From Pseudomonas sp. JUb42 (GTDB taxonomy: Bacteria; Pseudomonadota; Gammaproteobacteria; Pseudomonadales; Pseudomonadaceae), in contig NZ_JANUFD010000003.1 of NCBI RefSeq assembly GCF_024807945.1, forward strand, positions 62,001 to 126,000: 64,000 bases of DNA, in the 5' to 3' direction. This document shows positions 43,529 through 57,775 of the stretch, piece after piece. The notes under the pieces are model-generated. The model was not told the DNA's origin. It was given only the letters and a program-made list of their open reading frames with translations, and ran no database searches. The first letter of the stretch is position 1. Every line of letters begins with the position of its first letter. The position numbers and the translations under genes are program-made.

Positions 43529-43768
43529 ATGAGCCTGAACAAACCGAACCAAGAGCTGCGCCGCGACCTGCTGGGCATTGCGGCCGATCTGAAGTGGACC
43601 GGAGTCGACCTGTTGCAGATCGCCGAAACCCTCAGCCTCGCCGGGCATGAATCAGAAGCCCAATCGGTGCTGAGGATGTCCATGGTGTTGTTAAATGACG
43701 AGGAAAAGCTGCAAAGGGTTTTGCATGAAGTGGCGATGGGGCGGATCGTGCGGGAAAGAGGGGAATAG
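43529..43768 (+). CDS. Small conserved helical protein of unknown function
   Basis: This 79-residue protein (MSLNKPNQELRRDLLGIAADLKWTGVDLLQIAETLSLAGHESEAQSVLRMSMVL-type) is predicted all-helical and soluble. GGAG is six bases before its ATG, which is preferred to a start 54 bases upstream. I do not recognise a named family. It is convergent with glmS, with a hairpin between. Confidence 0.65.
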   Translation: MSLNKPNQELRRDLLGIAADLKWTGVDLLQIAETLSLAGHESEAQSVLRMSMVLLNDEEKLQRVLHEVAMGRIVRERGE

Positions 43769-43777
43769 ATAGATATA

Positions 43778-43813
43778 CACAGGCCGCTTGCCCTGTAGGA
43801 GCAAGCGGCTGTG
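43778..43813. terminator. Bidirectional hairpin between the small protein gene and glmS
   Basis: GCCGCTTGC (43783-43791) and GCAAGCGGC (43801-43809) form a perfect 9-bp stem, extended by CACAG/CTGTG with a bulge. It lies between convergent genes. A second stem, CTGTGGA/TCCACAG (43824-43845), containing a DnaA box, overlaps the glmS stop. Confidence 0.7.
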
Positions 43814-43834
43814 ATGACGGGCGCTGTGGATAAC

Positions 43835-45670
43835 TTATTCCACAGTCACCGACTTGGCCAGGTTGCGCGGCTGATCGACGTCGGTGCCTTTGAGCACCGC
43901 CACGTAATACGACAGCAGTTGCAGCGGCACGGTGTAGAGGATCGGGGCCAGGGTGTCGATGATGTGCGGCATGGAGATGACATGGATGCCTTCGCCACTG
44001 GTCATGCCGGCTTCTTCATCGGCAAACACCACCAGTTCACCGCCACGGGCGCGGACTTCCTGGAGGTTGGACTTGAGCTTTTCCAGCAGTTCGTTGTTCG
44101 GCGCCACGGTCACTACTGGCATGTCGCTGTCGACCAGGGCCAGCGGGCCGTGTTTGAGCTCACCGGCCGGATAGGCTTCTGCGTGAATGTAGGAGATTTC
44201 CTTGAGCTTCAGGGCCCCCTCCATCGCTACCGGGAACAGCGCGCCACGCCCCAGGAACAGGGTGTGGTGCTTCTCGGCGAACAACTCGGCGACTTTCTCC
44301 ACGGTGCCGTCCATAGCCAGGCTTTCGCCCAGACGAGTCGGCAGACGACGCAATTCTTCGACCAGTTCGGCTTCGACGCCTTCGCCCAGCGTGCCCTGGA
44401 CCTGACCCAGGGACAGGGTCAGCAGCAGCAATGCCACCAGTTGCGTGGTAAAGGCTTTGGTCGAAGCGACGCCGATTTCCGGGCCGGCCTGGGTCAGCAG
44501 GGTCAGGTCGGATTCACGCACCAGTGAGCTGATGCTGACGTTGCAGATTGCCAATGTAGCGAGGAAACCCAGTTCCTTGGCGTTACGCAGGGCGGCCAGG
44601 GTATCGGCGGTCTCGCCGGACTGGGAGATCGACACGAACAGCGTGCCCGGCTGAACCACGACCTTGCGGTAGCGGAACTCACTGGCGACTTCGACCTGGC
44701 AAGGGATGCCAGCCAAAGACTCCAACCAGTAACGGGCAACCATACCGGCGTGGCTGCTGGTGCCGCAGGCAACGATCTGTACGTTGCGCACCTTGGCGAA
44801 CAGCTCGGCTGCTTGCGGGCCGAACGCCTGGACCAGCACCTGGTTCTGACCCAGACGGCCTTCCAGGGTGCGCTGCACGACTTTTGGTTGCTCGTGGATT
44901 TCCTTGAGCATGAAGTGACGGAACTCACCTTTGTCGGCAGCTTCGGCACCTTCGCGGTATTGCACGGCTTCACGCTCGACCGGCAGGCCGTCGGCCGACC
45001 AGATCTGCACGCTTTCGCGGCGAATCTCGGCAATGTCACCCTCTTCCAGGTACATGAAGCGGTCAGTGACCTGACGCAGGGCCAGTTGGTCGGAAGCGAG
45101 GAAGTTCTCGCCCAGGCCCAGGCCGATCACCAGCGGGCTACCGCTACGGGCGGCGACCAGACGATCCGGTTGCCTGGCATTGATCACCGCCAAACCGTAA
45201 GCACCGTGCAGTTCCTTGACCGCCGCCTTGAGAGCAATGGTCAGGTCGGGGGTGTCCTTGAGCTTGTGGTGCAGCAGGTGGACGATGACTTCGGTATCGG
45301 TATCGGAAACAAACACATAACCCAGGCCAGTCAGTCGGCTGCGCAGGGCTTCGTGGTTCTCGATGATGCCGTTGTGCACAACTGCCAGCTCATCGCCGGA
45401 GAAGTGCGGGTGAGCGTTGCGCTCGCAAGGTGCGCCGTGGGTGGCCCAACGGGTGTGGGCGATACCCAGGCGACCCATCAGCGGCTCACCGGCCAGGGCC
45501 TGTTCCAGCTCGCTGACCTTGCCCGAACGGCGACGGCGCTCCAGGGTGCCGTTATTGCTGAATACGGCAACACCGGCGCTGTCGTAGCCGCGGTATTCAA
45601 GGCGCTTGAGGCCTTCCAGCAAAATGGCAGTGATATTGCGTTCAGCGACTGCGCCAACGATTCCACACAT
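43835..45670 (-). CDS. glmS: Glutamine-fructose-6-phosphate aminotransferase GlmS
   Basis: The enzyme makes glucosamine 6-phosphate from fructose 6-phosphate and glutamine, the entry step to peptidoglycan and LPS amino sugars. The 611-residue protein starts MCGIVGA with the N-terminal nucleophile Cys2, carries the glutaminase domain ([23 protein letters not shown]) and two SIS sugar-isomerase domains ([54 protein letters not shown]), and ends with the conserved NLAKSVTVE. It lies nine bases after glmR; no room for a glmS ribozyme exists. Confidence 0.98.
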   Translation of the reverse strand: MCGIVGAVAERNITAILLEGLKRLEYRGYDSAGVAVFSNNGTLERRRRSGKVSELEQALAGEPLMGRLGIAHTRWATHGAPCERNAHPHFSGDELAVVHNGIIENHEALRSRLTGLGYVFVSDTDTEVIVHLLHHKLKDTPDLTIALKAAVKELHGAYGLAVINARQPDRLVAARSGSPLVIGLGLGENFLASDQLALRQVTDRFMYLEEGDIAEIRRESVQIWSADGLPVEREAVQYREGAEAADKGEFRHFMLKEIHEQPKVVQRTLEGRLGQNQVLVQAFGPQAAELFAKVRNVQIVACGTSSHAGMVARYWLESLAGIPCQVEVASEFRYRKVVVQPGTLFVSISQSGETADTLAALRNAKELGFLATLAICNVSISSLVRESDLTLLTQAGPEIGVASTKAFTTQLVALLLLTLSLGQVQGTLGEGVEAELVEELRRLPTRLGESLAMDGTVEKVAELFAEKHHTLFLGRGALFPVAMEGALKLKEISYIHAEAYPAGELKHGPLALVDSDMPVVTVAPNNELLEKLKSNLQEVRARGGELVVFADEEAGMTSGEGIHVISMPHIIDTLAPILYTVPLQLLSYYVAVLKGTDVDQPRNLAKSVTVE

Positions 45671-45679
45671 AGTCTTCTC

Positions 45680-46447
45680 CTAGCTAACAGCGGCGCAAAT
45701 CAGCGTTATGCCGCGGGCTTCAATCTGTTCGCGGGCCTCCGGGGCCAGGCGATCATCGGTAATAAGGGTATGGACGCTGCCCCAGGGCAGCTCCAGATTG
45801 GGAATCCTGCGCCCGACCTTGTCGGACTCGACCATCACGATCACTTCACGGGACACTTCGGCCATGACCCGACTCAAGCCCAGCAGCTCGTTGAATGTGG
45901 TGGTGCCACGATTCAGATCGATGCCATCGGCACCAATGAACAACTGATCGAAGTCGTAGGAACGCAGCACCTGCTCGGCAACCTGGCCCTGGAAGGACTC
46001 GGAATGCGGGTCCCAGGTACCGCCGGTCATCAGCAGCACCGGTTCATGCTCCAGTTCGCTCAGGGCGCTGGCCACATGCAGCGAATTGGTCATCACCACC
46101 AGACCCGGTTGCTGGCCCAATTGGGGAATCATCGCGGCGGTGGTACTGCCACTGTCGATGATGATCCGCGCATGCTCACGGATACGGGCCACGCCGGCCT
46201 TGGCGATTGCCAGTTTGTACGGCGAGATCGGCTGGCCGTGGTCACTGATCAACTCATGCGGCAGAGTCACCGCGCCGCCGTAGCGACGCAGCAGCAAACC
46301 GTTGCTTTCGAGTGCAGCGAGATCCTTGCGCACCGTCACTTCAGACGTATCAAAGCGCTTGGCCAACTCATCGACACTGACCTCGCCCCGCTCATTGAGC
46401 AGGCTGAGGATATTGTGGCGACGTTGGGGAGTGTTCCGTTTCGACAT
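45680..46447 (-). CDS. glmR: DeoR-family regulator GlmR
   Basis: This 255-residue regulator has a DeoR helix-turn-helix (RRHNILSLLNERGEVSVDELAKRFDTSEVTVRKDLAALESNGLLLRRYGGA) and a C-terminal sugar-phosphate sensor domain (IIDSGSTTAAMIPQL, LMTGGTWDPHSESFQG, FIGADGIDL). In pseudomonads the gene between glmU and glmS is called glmR and tunes amino-sugar synthesis. The start at 46447 (MSKRNTPQRRHN) is the family start. It precedes glmS by nine bases, so the two are cotranscribed. Confidence 0.93.
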   Translation of the reverse strand: MSKRNTPQRRHNILSLLNERGEVSVDELAKRFDTSEVTVRKDLAALESNGLLLRRYGGAVTLPHELISDHGQPISPYKLAIAKAGVARIREHARIIIDSGSTTAAMIPQLGQQPGLVVMTNSLHVASALSELEHEPVLLMTGGTWDPHSESFQGQVAEQVLRSYDFDQLFIGADGIDLNRGTTTFNELLGLSRVMAEVSREVIVMVESDKVGRRIPNLELPWGSVHTLITDDRLAPEAREQIEARGITLICAAVS

Positions 46448-46614
46448 GACAGCCATAAGTTTCGTTTCGAAAGATAACGAAGGCAATCAAAACTCATCGA
46501 AAGCCTGTCGTCAAGTGGCCGAAACAATAAATCACGTCAGGTGAAATGTGCGTCGATGCGGGGGAAATAAGACGTAACCCTTCAGGCTATAGACAGAAAG
46601 GTATACGTAGAGGG

Positions 46615-46683
46615 TTATCCACAGGGTCGTCAGTGTAGCGTCTGAACAGCTCCAGGCCTGTTCAGACACAACCCTGTGGATAA
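46615..46683. repeat. Nested inverted repeat with two DnaA boxes in the glmR-glmU gap
   Basis: Outer arms TTATCCACAGGGT (46615-46627) and ACCCTGTGGATAA (46671-46683) are perfect 13-bp inverted copies, each holding an exact DnaA box. Inner arms GTCTGAACAG (46640-46649) and CTGTTCAGAC (46658-46667) are a second perfect stem with an 8-nt loop. It begins two bases past the glmU stop and could end glmU transcription or form a cruciform. Confidence 0.8.
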
Positions 46684-46685
46684 TT

Positions 46686-48056
46686 TTACTCGGGCTTTTT
46701 GATTTTTACCGGGCGCTGCCAGCCGTCGATATTACGCTGACGGGCACGGGCCACCCCCAGTTGTTGCGCAGGAATGTCCTGATTGATGGTCGAACCGGCG
46801 GCCGTGGAAGCACCATCCGAGATATCCACAGGCGCCACCAAGGAGTTGTTGGAACCGATGAAGACATCTTCGCCCATCACCGTCATGTGCTTGTTGGCAC
46901 CGTCGTAGTTACAAGTGATGGTGCCTGCGCCGATGTTGGTCCGGGCGCCAATGCGCGCATCGCCCAGATAGGTCAGATGCCCGGCCTTGGCGCCTTCGCC
47001 GAGATGAGCATTCTTCAGTTCGACAAAGTTACCCACATGGGCGCGCGCTTCCAGCACGCTGCCCGGGCGCAAGCGCGCGAACGGACCGGCATCACTGCCC
47101 TCACCCATGATTGCGCCTTCCAGATGACTGTTGGCCTTGATCATCACGCCTTTGCGCAAGGTGCTGTTCTTGATCACGCAATTGGGGCCAATGACCACGT
47201 CGTCCTCGATCACTACGCGGCCTTCGAGAATCACGTTGATATCAATGAGTACATCGCGACCGACCGTGACCTCGCCGCGCACATCGAAGCGGGCTGGATC
47301 GCGCAGGGTTACGCCCTGGGCCATCAGACGACGTGCAGCGCGCAGCTGGTAGTGACGCTCCAGTTCGGCCAGTTGCTTGCGGTCGTTGGCGCCCTGCACT
47401 TCCATGGTATCAAAGGGTTGTTCGGTGGCGACCACCAGGCCATCACCGACAGCCATGGCAATCACATCAGTCAGGTAGTACTCGCCCTGCGCGTTGTTGT
47501 TCGACAGACGCCCCAGCCAGTCCGCCAGACGCTTGCCGGGCACGGCGAGGATGCCGGTATTGCCTTCGGTAATGGCTTTCTGCGCTTCAGTGGCGTCCTT
47601 GTGTTCAACAATGGCGCATACGCGGTTCTGCTCGTCACGGACGATACGGCCGTAGCCAGTTGGGTCATCGAGGTTGACCGTGAGCAGGCCCAGTTGCTCG
47701 GCATTCACCTGCTTGAGCAGACGCTGCAGGGTTTCGACTTCAATCAGCGGCACATCGCCATAGAGGATCAGCACGTTTTCGGCGGTCAGCACCGGCAAGG
47801 CTTGAGCAACAGCGTGGCCAGTACCCAGTTGTTTGTCCTGCAGCACGAAATTCAGATCATCCGCTGCCAGGCGTTCACGAACCAGTTCCGCGCCGTGGCC
47901 GATCACCACATGAATGCCTTGTGGGGAAAGTTGCCGGGCGCTGTGGATAACATGGCCAAGCATGGAATCGCCGGCCACTGGATGCAGCACCTTGGGCAAG
48001 GCCGAGCGCATGCGGGTGCCTTGGCCAGCGGCGAGAATAACGATATCGAGAGACAT
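46686..48056 (-). CDS. glmU: Bifunctional UDP-GlcNAc pyrophosphorylase / GlcN-1-P acetyltransferase GlmU
   Basis: The enzyme acetylates glucosamine 1-phosphate and then couples it to UTP, giving UDP-GlcNAc for cell-wall and LPS synthesis. The 456-residue protein has the N-terminal nucleotidyltransferase loop [24 protein letters not shown], and a C-terminal left-handed beta-helix of hexapeptide repeats with the catalytic region [28 protein letters not shown]. The start at 48056 ([12 protein letters not shown]) is the family start. It lies downstream of the atp operon terminator. Confidence 0.97.
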   Translation of the reverse strand: MSLDIVILAAGQGTRMRSALPKVLHPVAGDSMLGHVIHSARQLSPQGIHVVIGHGAELVRERLAADDLNFVLQDKQLGTGHAVAQALPVLTAENVLILYGDVPLIEVETLQRLLKQVNAEQLGLLTVNLDDPTGYGRIVRDEQNRVCAIVEHKDATEAQKAITEGNTGILAVPGKRLADWLGRLSNNNAQGEYYLTDVIAMAVGDGLVVATEQPFDTMEVQGANDRKQLAELERHYQLRAARRLMAQGVTLRDPARFDVRGEVTVGRDVLIDINVILEGRVVIEDDVVIGPNCVIKNSTLRKGVMIKANSHLEGAIMGEGSDAGPFARLRPGSVLEARAHVGNFVELKNAHLGEGAKAGHLTYLGDARIGARTNIGAGTITCNYDGANKHMTVMGEDVFIGSNNSLVAPVDISDGASTAAGSTINQDIPAQQLGVARARQRNIDGWQRPVKIKKPE

Positions 48057-48110
48057 GAGAGTTACCAACTGAGCGCGCCGCGACGAGCGTCGGGCTGATC
48101 TGAAAAAAGA

Positions 48111-48136
48111 AAAAGGGTAGCCGAGGCTACCCTTTT
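48111..48136 (-). terminator. Rho-independent terminator of the atp operon
   Basis: AAAAGGGTAGCC (48111-48122) and GGCTACCCTTTT (48125-48136) form a stem followed, on the minus strand, by TCTTTTTTC. It lies 27 bases after the atpC stop. Confidence 0.93.
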
Positions 48137-48162
48137 ACTCAATCGCGCAGAGAACCTCGGCC

Positions 48163-48588
48163 TTAACCGCCGAACTTCTTGCGAATTTGCTGGACGGTAC
48201 GCAGCTGGGCTGCGGCCTCGGCCAAACGAGCGGTTGCAGATCCGTAATCGAAATCCGCGCCTTTTTCGTTCAGGGCATTCTCGGCTGCCTTGACGGCGGC
48301 CAGAGCTGAAGCTTCATCCAGGTCAGCAGCGCGTTGCACAGTGTCGGCAAGCACTTTGACCATGTTCGGTTGAACCTCAAGGAAACCACCGGAGATGTAG
48401 AACACCTCGGCTTCTCCGCCCTGCTTGATCAAGCGGATCGGACCCGGTTTCAGATCAGTGATCAGCGGCGCGTGGCCTGGAGCGATACCGAGATCACCCA
48501 GGTTGCCGTGCGCGATCACCATCTCGACCAGACCGGAGAAGATCTCTCCTTCCGCGCTGACGATATCGCAATGGACTGTCATAGCCAT
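48163..48588 (-). CDS. atpC: F0F1 ATP synthase subunit epsilon
   Basis: This is the regulatory subunit of the F1 sector; it links the rotor and inhibits ATP hydrolysis. The 141-residue protein has the N-terminal beta-sandwich ([63 protein letters not shown]) and the two-helix C-terminal arm. It is the last gene of the leftward operon, 44 bases after atpD, with a terminator following. Confidence 0.97.
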   Translation of the reverse strand: MAMTVHCDIVSAEGEIFSGLVEMVIAHGNLGDLGIAPGHAPLITDLKPGPIRLIKQGGEAEVFYISGGFLEVQPNMVKVLADTVQRAADLDEASALAAVKAAENALNEKGADFDYGSATARLAEAAAQLRTVQQIRKKFGG

Positions 48589-48632
48589 TTGCTTGCCTCG
48601 ACCTGATTAGCGCCCGTTACCGGGCGCCGGGA

Positions 48633-50039
<1,407 letters not shown>

Positions 50040-50900
50040 TTAAACCGCGGCAGCGCCGCCGACGATTTCCGAGATCTCTTGGGTGATCGCTGCTTGACGC
50101 GCCTTGTTGTAGATCAGCTGCAAATCACTGATCAAATCACCGGCGTTGTCCGTAGCGTTCTTCATCGCGATCATCCGCGCTGCTTGTTCAGCTGCGTTGT
50201 TCTCGACCACCGCCTGGTACACCTGCGATTCCACGTAGCGCACCATCAGCCCATCCAGCAGCTCTTTAGCGTCGGGTTCGTAAACGTAGTCCCAGTGATG
50301 CTTGAGCTTCTGATCCGGGGTAGCCACCAGCGGAATCAATTGTTCCACTGTTGGCTGCTGGGTCATGGTGTTGATGAACTTGTTCGATACCACGGACAGG
50401 CGATCAATTCGGCCATCCAGGTAAGCATCCAGCATCACCTTGACGCTGCCGATCAAGTCATTGATCGACGGCTCTTCGCCCAGGTGGCTGATCGCAGCGA
50501 CGACGTTACCGCCGAAGTTGCGGAAAAAGGCCGCACCTTTGCTGCCGACCACGCACAGATCGATCTCTACGCCGTTTTCACGGTTTACCGCCATGTCCTT
50601 GACCAGAGCCTTGAACAGGTTGGTGTTCAAGCCACCACACAAACCACGGTCACTGCTCACAACGACATAACCGACGCGCTTTACAGGGCGATCGATCATG
50701 AACGGGTGGCGGTATTCCGGGTTGGCGTTGGCCAGATGACCAATCACCTGGCGGATGCGCTCCGCGTAAGGACGGCTAGCAGCCATGCGCATTTGAGCCT
50801 TGCGCATTTTGCTGACCGCCACTTTTTCCATGGCGCTGGTGATCTTTTGCGTGCTTTTGATGCTCGCAATCTTGCTGCGAATCTCTTTTGCGCCTGCCAT
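50040..50900 (-). CDS. atpG: F0F1 ATP synthase subunit gamma
   Basis: This is the central rotor stalk. The 286-residue protein has the N-terminal coiled coil ([36 protein letters not shown]), [18 protein letters not shown] in the middle and the C-terminal helix with [29 protein letters not shown]. It fits the family length and order (atpA-atpG-atpD). Confidence 0.98.
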   Translation of the reverse strand: MAGAKEIRSKIASIKSTQKITSAMEKVAVSKMRKAQMRMAASRPYAERIRQVIGHLANANPEYRHPFMIDRPVKRVGYVVVSSDRGLCGGLNTNLFKALVKDMAVNRENGVEIDLCVVGSKGAAFFRNFGGNVVAAISHLGEEPSINDLIGSVKVMLDAYLDGRIDRLSVVSNKFINTMTQQPTVEQLIPLVATPDQKLKHHWDYVYEPDAKELLDGLMVRYVESQVYQAVVENNAAEQAARMIAMKNATDNAGDLISDLQLIYNKARQAAITQEISEIVGGAAAV

Positions 50901-50950
50901 GTAACACCTATCAGGTTAGCAAGCGGGGACCTGACGGCCCCCACTGCGGC

Positions 50951-52495
<1,545 letters not shown>

Positions 52496-52516
52496 TGCTC
52501 TGCTGCCCCTTCAAAC

Positions 52517-53053
52517 TCAAGATTTCAATGCTTCGGCCAATTTCGCGAGTTTGCCGCGAACTGAGCCATCGATAACCAGGTCGCCGGCGCGAATGACAAC
52601 ACCCCCGATAAGGGTGGCATCCTCCGCAGCGTGCAGGCGCACTTCCCGGCCGAGCCGTGCACTGAGAACCTTGGCGAGTTTGTCTTGCTGTTCTTGGTCC
52701 AATGCAAAAGCACTGATGACATCCACATCGACCGATTTTTCCTGCTCGGCCTTGTACAGGTCGAACAGTTCGGCGATCTCCGGCAGAAGCGGGAGACGGT
52801 CGTTTTCAGCAACGACATGGATGAAATTCTGTGCCTTGGCATCGAACTTGTCGCCACACACTTCAATAAAAGTGGTGGCCTTGTCTGCGCTCGTCAGTCG
52901 CGGGGCCTTGAGCAAGCGCTGCATGGTGTCGTCTTGCGACACCGCAGCAGCCAGGCCGAGCATGGCTGACCAATTGGCCAGTTGCTGGTGCGCCTGTGCA
53001 TGCTCGAAGGCTGCCTTAGCGTAAGGTCGGGCCAACGTGGTCAGTTCTGCCAT
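52517..53053 (-). CDS. atpH: F0F1 ATP synthase subunit delta
   Basis: This stator subunit joins the F1 top to the b subunits. The 178-residue protein has the N-terminal helical bundle ([30 protein letters not shown]) and the C-terminal signature region [32 protein letters not shown]. It lies 12 bases after atpF and 21 bases before atpA. Confidence 0.98.
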   Translation of the reverse strand: MAELTTLARPYAKAAFEHAQAHQQLANWSAMLGLAAAVSQDDTMQRLLKAPRLTSADKATTFIEVCGDKFDAKAQNFIHVVAENDRLPLLPEIAELFDLYKAEQEKSVDVDVISAFALDQEQQDKLAKVLSARLGREVRLHAAEDATLIGGVVIRAGDLVIDGSVRGKLAKLAEALKS

Positions 53054-53065
53054 GATCGCCCTCGC

Positions 53066-53536
53066 TTAGATTTCTGCAGCCAGTTTATTAACCAGCTCCG
53101 CGTGCGCGTTTTGATCGATTGTGGCACCCAGGATCTTCTCTGCGCCGTTGACTGCCAGGCTACCCAGTTGGGCGCGCAGCGCGTCTTTGACGCCGTTCAG
53201 TTCCTGCTCGATCTCGGCCTGAGCCTGAGCCTTGACACGGTCAGCTTCAACGCGAGCCTGTTCACGGGCTTCGTCGACAATCTGAGTACCGCGTTTCTTG
53301 GCTTGCTCAATGATTTCAGCTGCTTGAGCTTTAGCATCGCGCAGTTGGTGACCCGCTTTCTCTTGGGCCAACTCCAGGTCGCGAGCTGCTCGTGTAGCAG
53401 CGTCCAGTCCATCCGCGATCTTCTTCTGACGTTCGTGCAAAGCCGTAATGACCGGAGGCCATACGAACTTCATGCAGAACAGCACAAAAATGAAGAACGC
53501 AACGGACTGGCCAATCAGGGTTGCATTAATGTTCAC
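53066..53536 (-). CDS. atpF: F0F1 ATP synthase subunit b
   Basis: This is the membrane-anchored peripheral stalk. The 156-residue protein has one N-terminal membrane helix ([29 protein letters not shown]) and a long coiled coil ([44 protein letters not shown]). Length is standard. It lies 57 bases after atpE. Confidence 0.98.
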   Translation of the reverse strand: MNINATLIGQSVAFFIFVLFCMKFVWPPVITALHERQKKIADGLDAATRAARDLELAQEKAGHQLRDAKAQAAEIIEQAKKRGTQIVDEAREQARVEADRVKAQAQAEIEQELNGVKDALRAQLGSLAVNGAEKILGATIDQNAHAELVNKLAAEI

Positions 53537-53593
53537 GCCAACACCTCGCTCGTTCGTTGTCCATCACACCAATCAACTCGAAAATTCGAGCGA

Positions 53594-53866
<273 letters not shown>

Positions 53867-53989
53867 TTACGTCGTATTGGTTAGGTTTTTTTAGATTAAA
53901 GCGGTAAAGCAAAATCGTTTGTACAACGCCCTCGCGGGCCCCCCACTCATCTGCCTGAATGAGTGGGACATCAGACGCGCGGACGAGTC

Positions 53990-55283
<1,294 letters not shown>

Positions 55284-55356
55284 CACAACTGTTCCTCGGA
55301 GGTCGGCCGCCAAAATCAACTACTTGGCATAATTTGTGCCGACAAAATGCGCGCAG

Positions 55357-55385
55357 AGTATAGGGGCGGTTCAGCCCCTATTCAA
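55357..55385 (-). promoter_or_regulatory. Sigma-70-type promoter of the atp operon with palindromic spacer
   Basis: On the minus strand TTGAAT (-35) and TATACT (-10) are separated by exactly 17 bases. The spacer contains GGGGC/GCCCC arms, so ATAGGGGC (55360-55367) and GCCCCTAT (55374-55381) form a perfect 8-bp hairpin that may also end parB transcription. The promoter lies about 75 bases before atpI. Confidence 0.7.
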
Positions 55386-55429
55386 CTGTCGGGTAGTGAT
55401 TTCCGACTACACGCTACACTGCAATTGTT

Positions 55430-56302
55430 TCAGCGAATGTGAGCGAGCACTCCTTGCAGCTCATCCAGCGAGTTATAGCGGATCACCAACTGGCCTTTTC
55501 CCTTCTGACCATGGCGGATCTGCACCGCAGAGCCCAGCCGTTCGGCCAGACGCTGCTCAAGTCGGCTAATATCCGGATCGGTTTTGACCGGTTGCGCGGG
55601 GGCCGGTTTGCCACTTAACCACTGGCGAACCAGGGCCTCGGTCTGACGTACGGTAAGGCCACGTGCGACAACGTGTCGCGCCCCTTCCACCTGCTGTTCT
55701 TCGGGTAAACCGAGCAATGCCCTGGCATGACCCATTTCCAGGTCGCCATGGGACAGCATGGTCTTGATTACTTCAGGCAGGGCAATCAGGCGCAGCAGGT
55801 TGGCCACGCTGACCCGGGACTTACCCACAGCGTCGGCGACCTGTTGCTGGGTCAGCTGGAACTCCTGCTGCAAACGCTGCAGGGCTACCGCTTCCTCAAC
55901 AGGATTCAGATCTTCGCGCTGAATGTTTTCGATCAGCGCCATGGCAATGGCGGTTTCATCGGAAACGTCGCGGACCATCGCCGGGATGGTGTCCAGACCG
56001 GCCTGCTGGCTGGCGCGCCAGCGGCGTTCACCAGCGATGATTTCAAAACGGTTGTTGCCGACCGGACGGATCACGATCGGTTGCATCACGCCCTGGGCCT
56101 TGATCGATGCGGCCAGTTCTTCCAGCGCCTGCGGGTCCATGTCCCGACGCGGCTGGTATTTGCCGCGTTGGATCAGGTCCAGGGGAACGTGCTGCAGCTC
56201 ACGCTGATCGACCTGGCTGGCCTGTTCTTCCAGCGAACTGACGGTTGGACTGCTCAGAAGTGCGTCCAGCCCACGTCCGAGACCTCTTTTCTTGACGGCC
56301 AT
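55430..56302 (-). CDS. parB: Chromosome-partitioning protein ParB
   Basis: This CTP-dependent DNA clamp binds parS sites near the origin and works with ParA in chromosome segregation. The 290-residue protein has the N-terminal ParA-interacting start (MAVKKRGLGRGLDALL), the CTPase/ParB nuclease-fold motifs KYQPRRDMDPQALEELAASIKAQGV and IIAGERRWRASQQAG, ENIQREDLNPVEEA, the helix-turn-helix LTQQQVADAVGKSRVSVANLLRL and a C-terminal dimer domain. It lies nine bases after parA. I did not find a parS consensus with certainty. Confidence 0.97.
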   Translation of the reverse strand: MAVKKRGLGRGLDALLSSPTVSSLEEQASQVDQRELQHVPLDLIQRGKYQPRRDMDPQALEELAASIKAQGVMQPIVIRPVGNNRFEIIAGERRWRASQQAGLDTIPAMVRDVSDETAIAMALIENIQREDLNPVEEAVALQRLQQEFQLTQQQVADAVGKSRVSVANLLRLIALPEVIKTMLSHGDLEMGHARALLGLPEEQQVEGARHVVARGLTVRQTEALVRQWLSGKPAPAQPVKTDPDISRLEQRLAERLGSAVQIRHGQKGKGQLVIRYNSLDELQGVLAHIR

Positions 56303-56311
56303 GGGATTTCC

Positions 56312-57112
56312 TTAAGTTGGCTGGGCGGCGGTGCGCGAAGGTGTTGCACGGCGCTGACGACGGACCATTTCACCGGCCAGCGCGAGGTAAGCCAGGGCAC
56401 CGCGTGACGTCTTGTCATAGGCCAGGGCGGGCATGCCGAAACTCGGCGCCTCGGCCAGGCGAATGTTGCGCGGGATCACGGTGTCGTACAGCTGCTCGCC
56501 AAAGTGCTCCTTGAGTTGCGCCGAAACATCGTTGATCAGACTCAGGCGCGGGTCGTACATGGTGCGCAGCAACCCTTCGATTTTCAGCTCCGGGTTGAGC
56601 AATTCGGCGATACGCTTGATGTTATCCACAAGGTCGCTGAGACCTTCGAGGGCGAAATACTCGCACTGCATGGGGATAATCACGCCATCGGCGGCCACTA
56701 GTGCATTGAGCGTCAGCATCGACAGCGACGGCGGGCAGTCGATCAGGATGTAGTCGTAATTCTCGCGGATTGCCGCCAGGGCATTGCGCAGGCGACTTTC
56801 CTTCATTTGCATTTCCAGCAGTACCACTTCGGCGGCGGTCAGGTCGCGGTTGGCCGGCAGCAGTTGATAACCGCCGTGCTCGGAGAACTGCATGGCCTGG
56901 GCCAGGTCGCATTCGCCGATCAGCAGGTCATAGACCGAATGTTCCAGGCCGTGTTTATCCACACCACTACCCATGGTGGCGTTGCCTTGTGGATCGAGGT
57001 CGATCAGCAGCACACGGCGCTTGGTCGCGACCAGTGAAGCTGCGAGGTTGATGCAGGTGGTGGTTTTACCCACGCCACCCTTTTGGTTCGCTATCGCGAA
57101 TACCTTAGCCAT
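56312..57112 (-). CDS. parA: Chromosome-partitioning ATPase ParA (Soj)
   Basis: This Walker-type ATPase positions ParB-parS complexes. The 266-residue protein starts MAKVFAIANQKGGVGKTTTCINLAAS with the deviant Walker A motif, and has LIDLDPQGNATMGSG, ILIDCPPSLSMLTLNAL and VIIPMQCEYFALEGLSDL. The start at 57112 is preferred over an in-frame Met six codons upstream. It lies 18 bases after rsmG. Two exact DnaA boxes fall inside the gene (56622 and 56955). Confidence 0.97.
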   Translation of the reverse strand: MAKVFAIANQKGGVGKTTTCINLAASLVATKRRVLLIDLDPQGNATMGSGVDKHGLEHSVYDLLIGECDLAQAMQFSEHGGYQLLPANRDLTAAEVVLLEMQMKESRLRNALAAIRENYDYILIDCPPSLSMLTLNALVAADGVIIPMQCEYFALEGLSDLVDNIKRIAELLNPELKIEGLLRTMYDPRLSLINDVSAQLKEHFGEQLYDTVIPRNIRLAEAPSFGMPALAYDKTSRGALAYLALAGEMVRRQRRATPSRTAAQPT

Positions 57113-57130
57113 TCTTGCTTGTGTTCCCAA

Positions 57131-57775
57131 TCATGCCGTGCGGCGCAGTATCAGCAGATGGCGTTGGCCTTGGCAACCCGGTACGGTCAAGGCCTGCTCG
57201 CTATCCAGGTGAAAGTCTGCGGGCAATGCTACCAGCTCATCAGCGGGATGCAGCCCTTTCATCGCCAGCCAGCGGGTTTCGGTATCGCCCATGTGGCGCG
57301 TCCAGCCCGTGAAGTCTTCCAGACTGCTGAAGGCACGGGAAACAATTCCGGTGAACGGTAGTGCCGGCTGCCAGGCTTCTGCCCGACTGTGGATAACTTC
57401 CAGGTTAGCCAGCTTCAGCTCCAGTTTGACCTGAGTCAGGAAGCGGGTTTTCTTGCCATTACTGTCCAGTACCGTGACTTTCATGTCCGGGAACAGGATT
57501 GCCAATGGAATACCAGGCATACCGCCACCACTGCCGACATCCAGCCAGCGCTCGCCTTCGATGAAGGGCACGACGCTGAGGCTGTCGAGCAGATGACGCG
57601 AAACCATTTCGTCCGGATTGCGTACTGCGGTCAGGTTGTAGGCCTTGTTCCACTTGATCAGCAGCGCCAGATAACCCAACAGTTGGGTGTGCTGGGCCTC
57701 AGTCAGGCTGACGCCCAGTTGTTCGGCGCCACGGGATAACTCTTCAGCGTGTTGCGGGGTGACCATAGAACTCAA
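57131..57775 (-). CDS. rsmG: 16S rRNA (guanine-527-N7)-methyltransferase RsmG (GidB)
   Basis: The enzyme methylates G527 of 16S rRNA using S-adenosylmethionine. The 214-residue protein has [30 protein letters not shown] and the SAM-binding [21 protein letters not shown]. The TTG at 57775 overlaps the mnmG stop (TTGA) and has GGAG eight bases upstream, which supports it over the ATG at 57766. Confidence 0.97.
   Translation of the reverse strand: MSSMVTPQHAEELSRGAEQLGVSLTEAQHTQLLGYLALLIKWNKAYNLTAVRNPDEMVSRHLLDSLSVVPFIEGERWLDVGSGGGMPGIPLAILFPDMKVTVLDSNGKKTRFLTQVKLELKLANLEVIHSRAEAWQPALPFTGIVSRAFSSLEDFTGWTRHMGDTETRWLAMKGLHPADELVALPADFHLDSEQALTVPGCQGQRHLLILRRTA

Noticed and set aside
45671..45679. 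glmS ribozyme upstream of glmS
   Set aside because: Only nine bases separate glmR and glmS, too few for the ribozyme, which is also a feature of Gram-positive bacteria.
44750..46477. 575-residue open frame opposite glmS and glmR
   Set aside because: Antisense shadow crossing two real genes.
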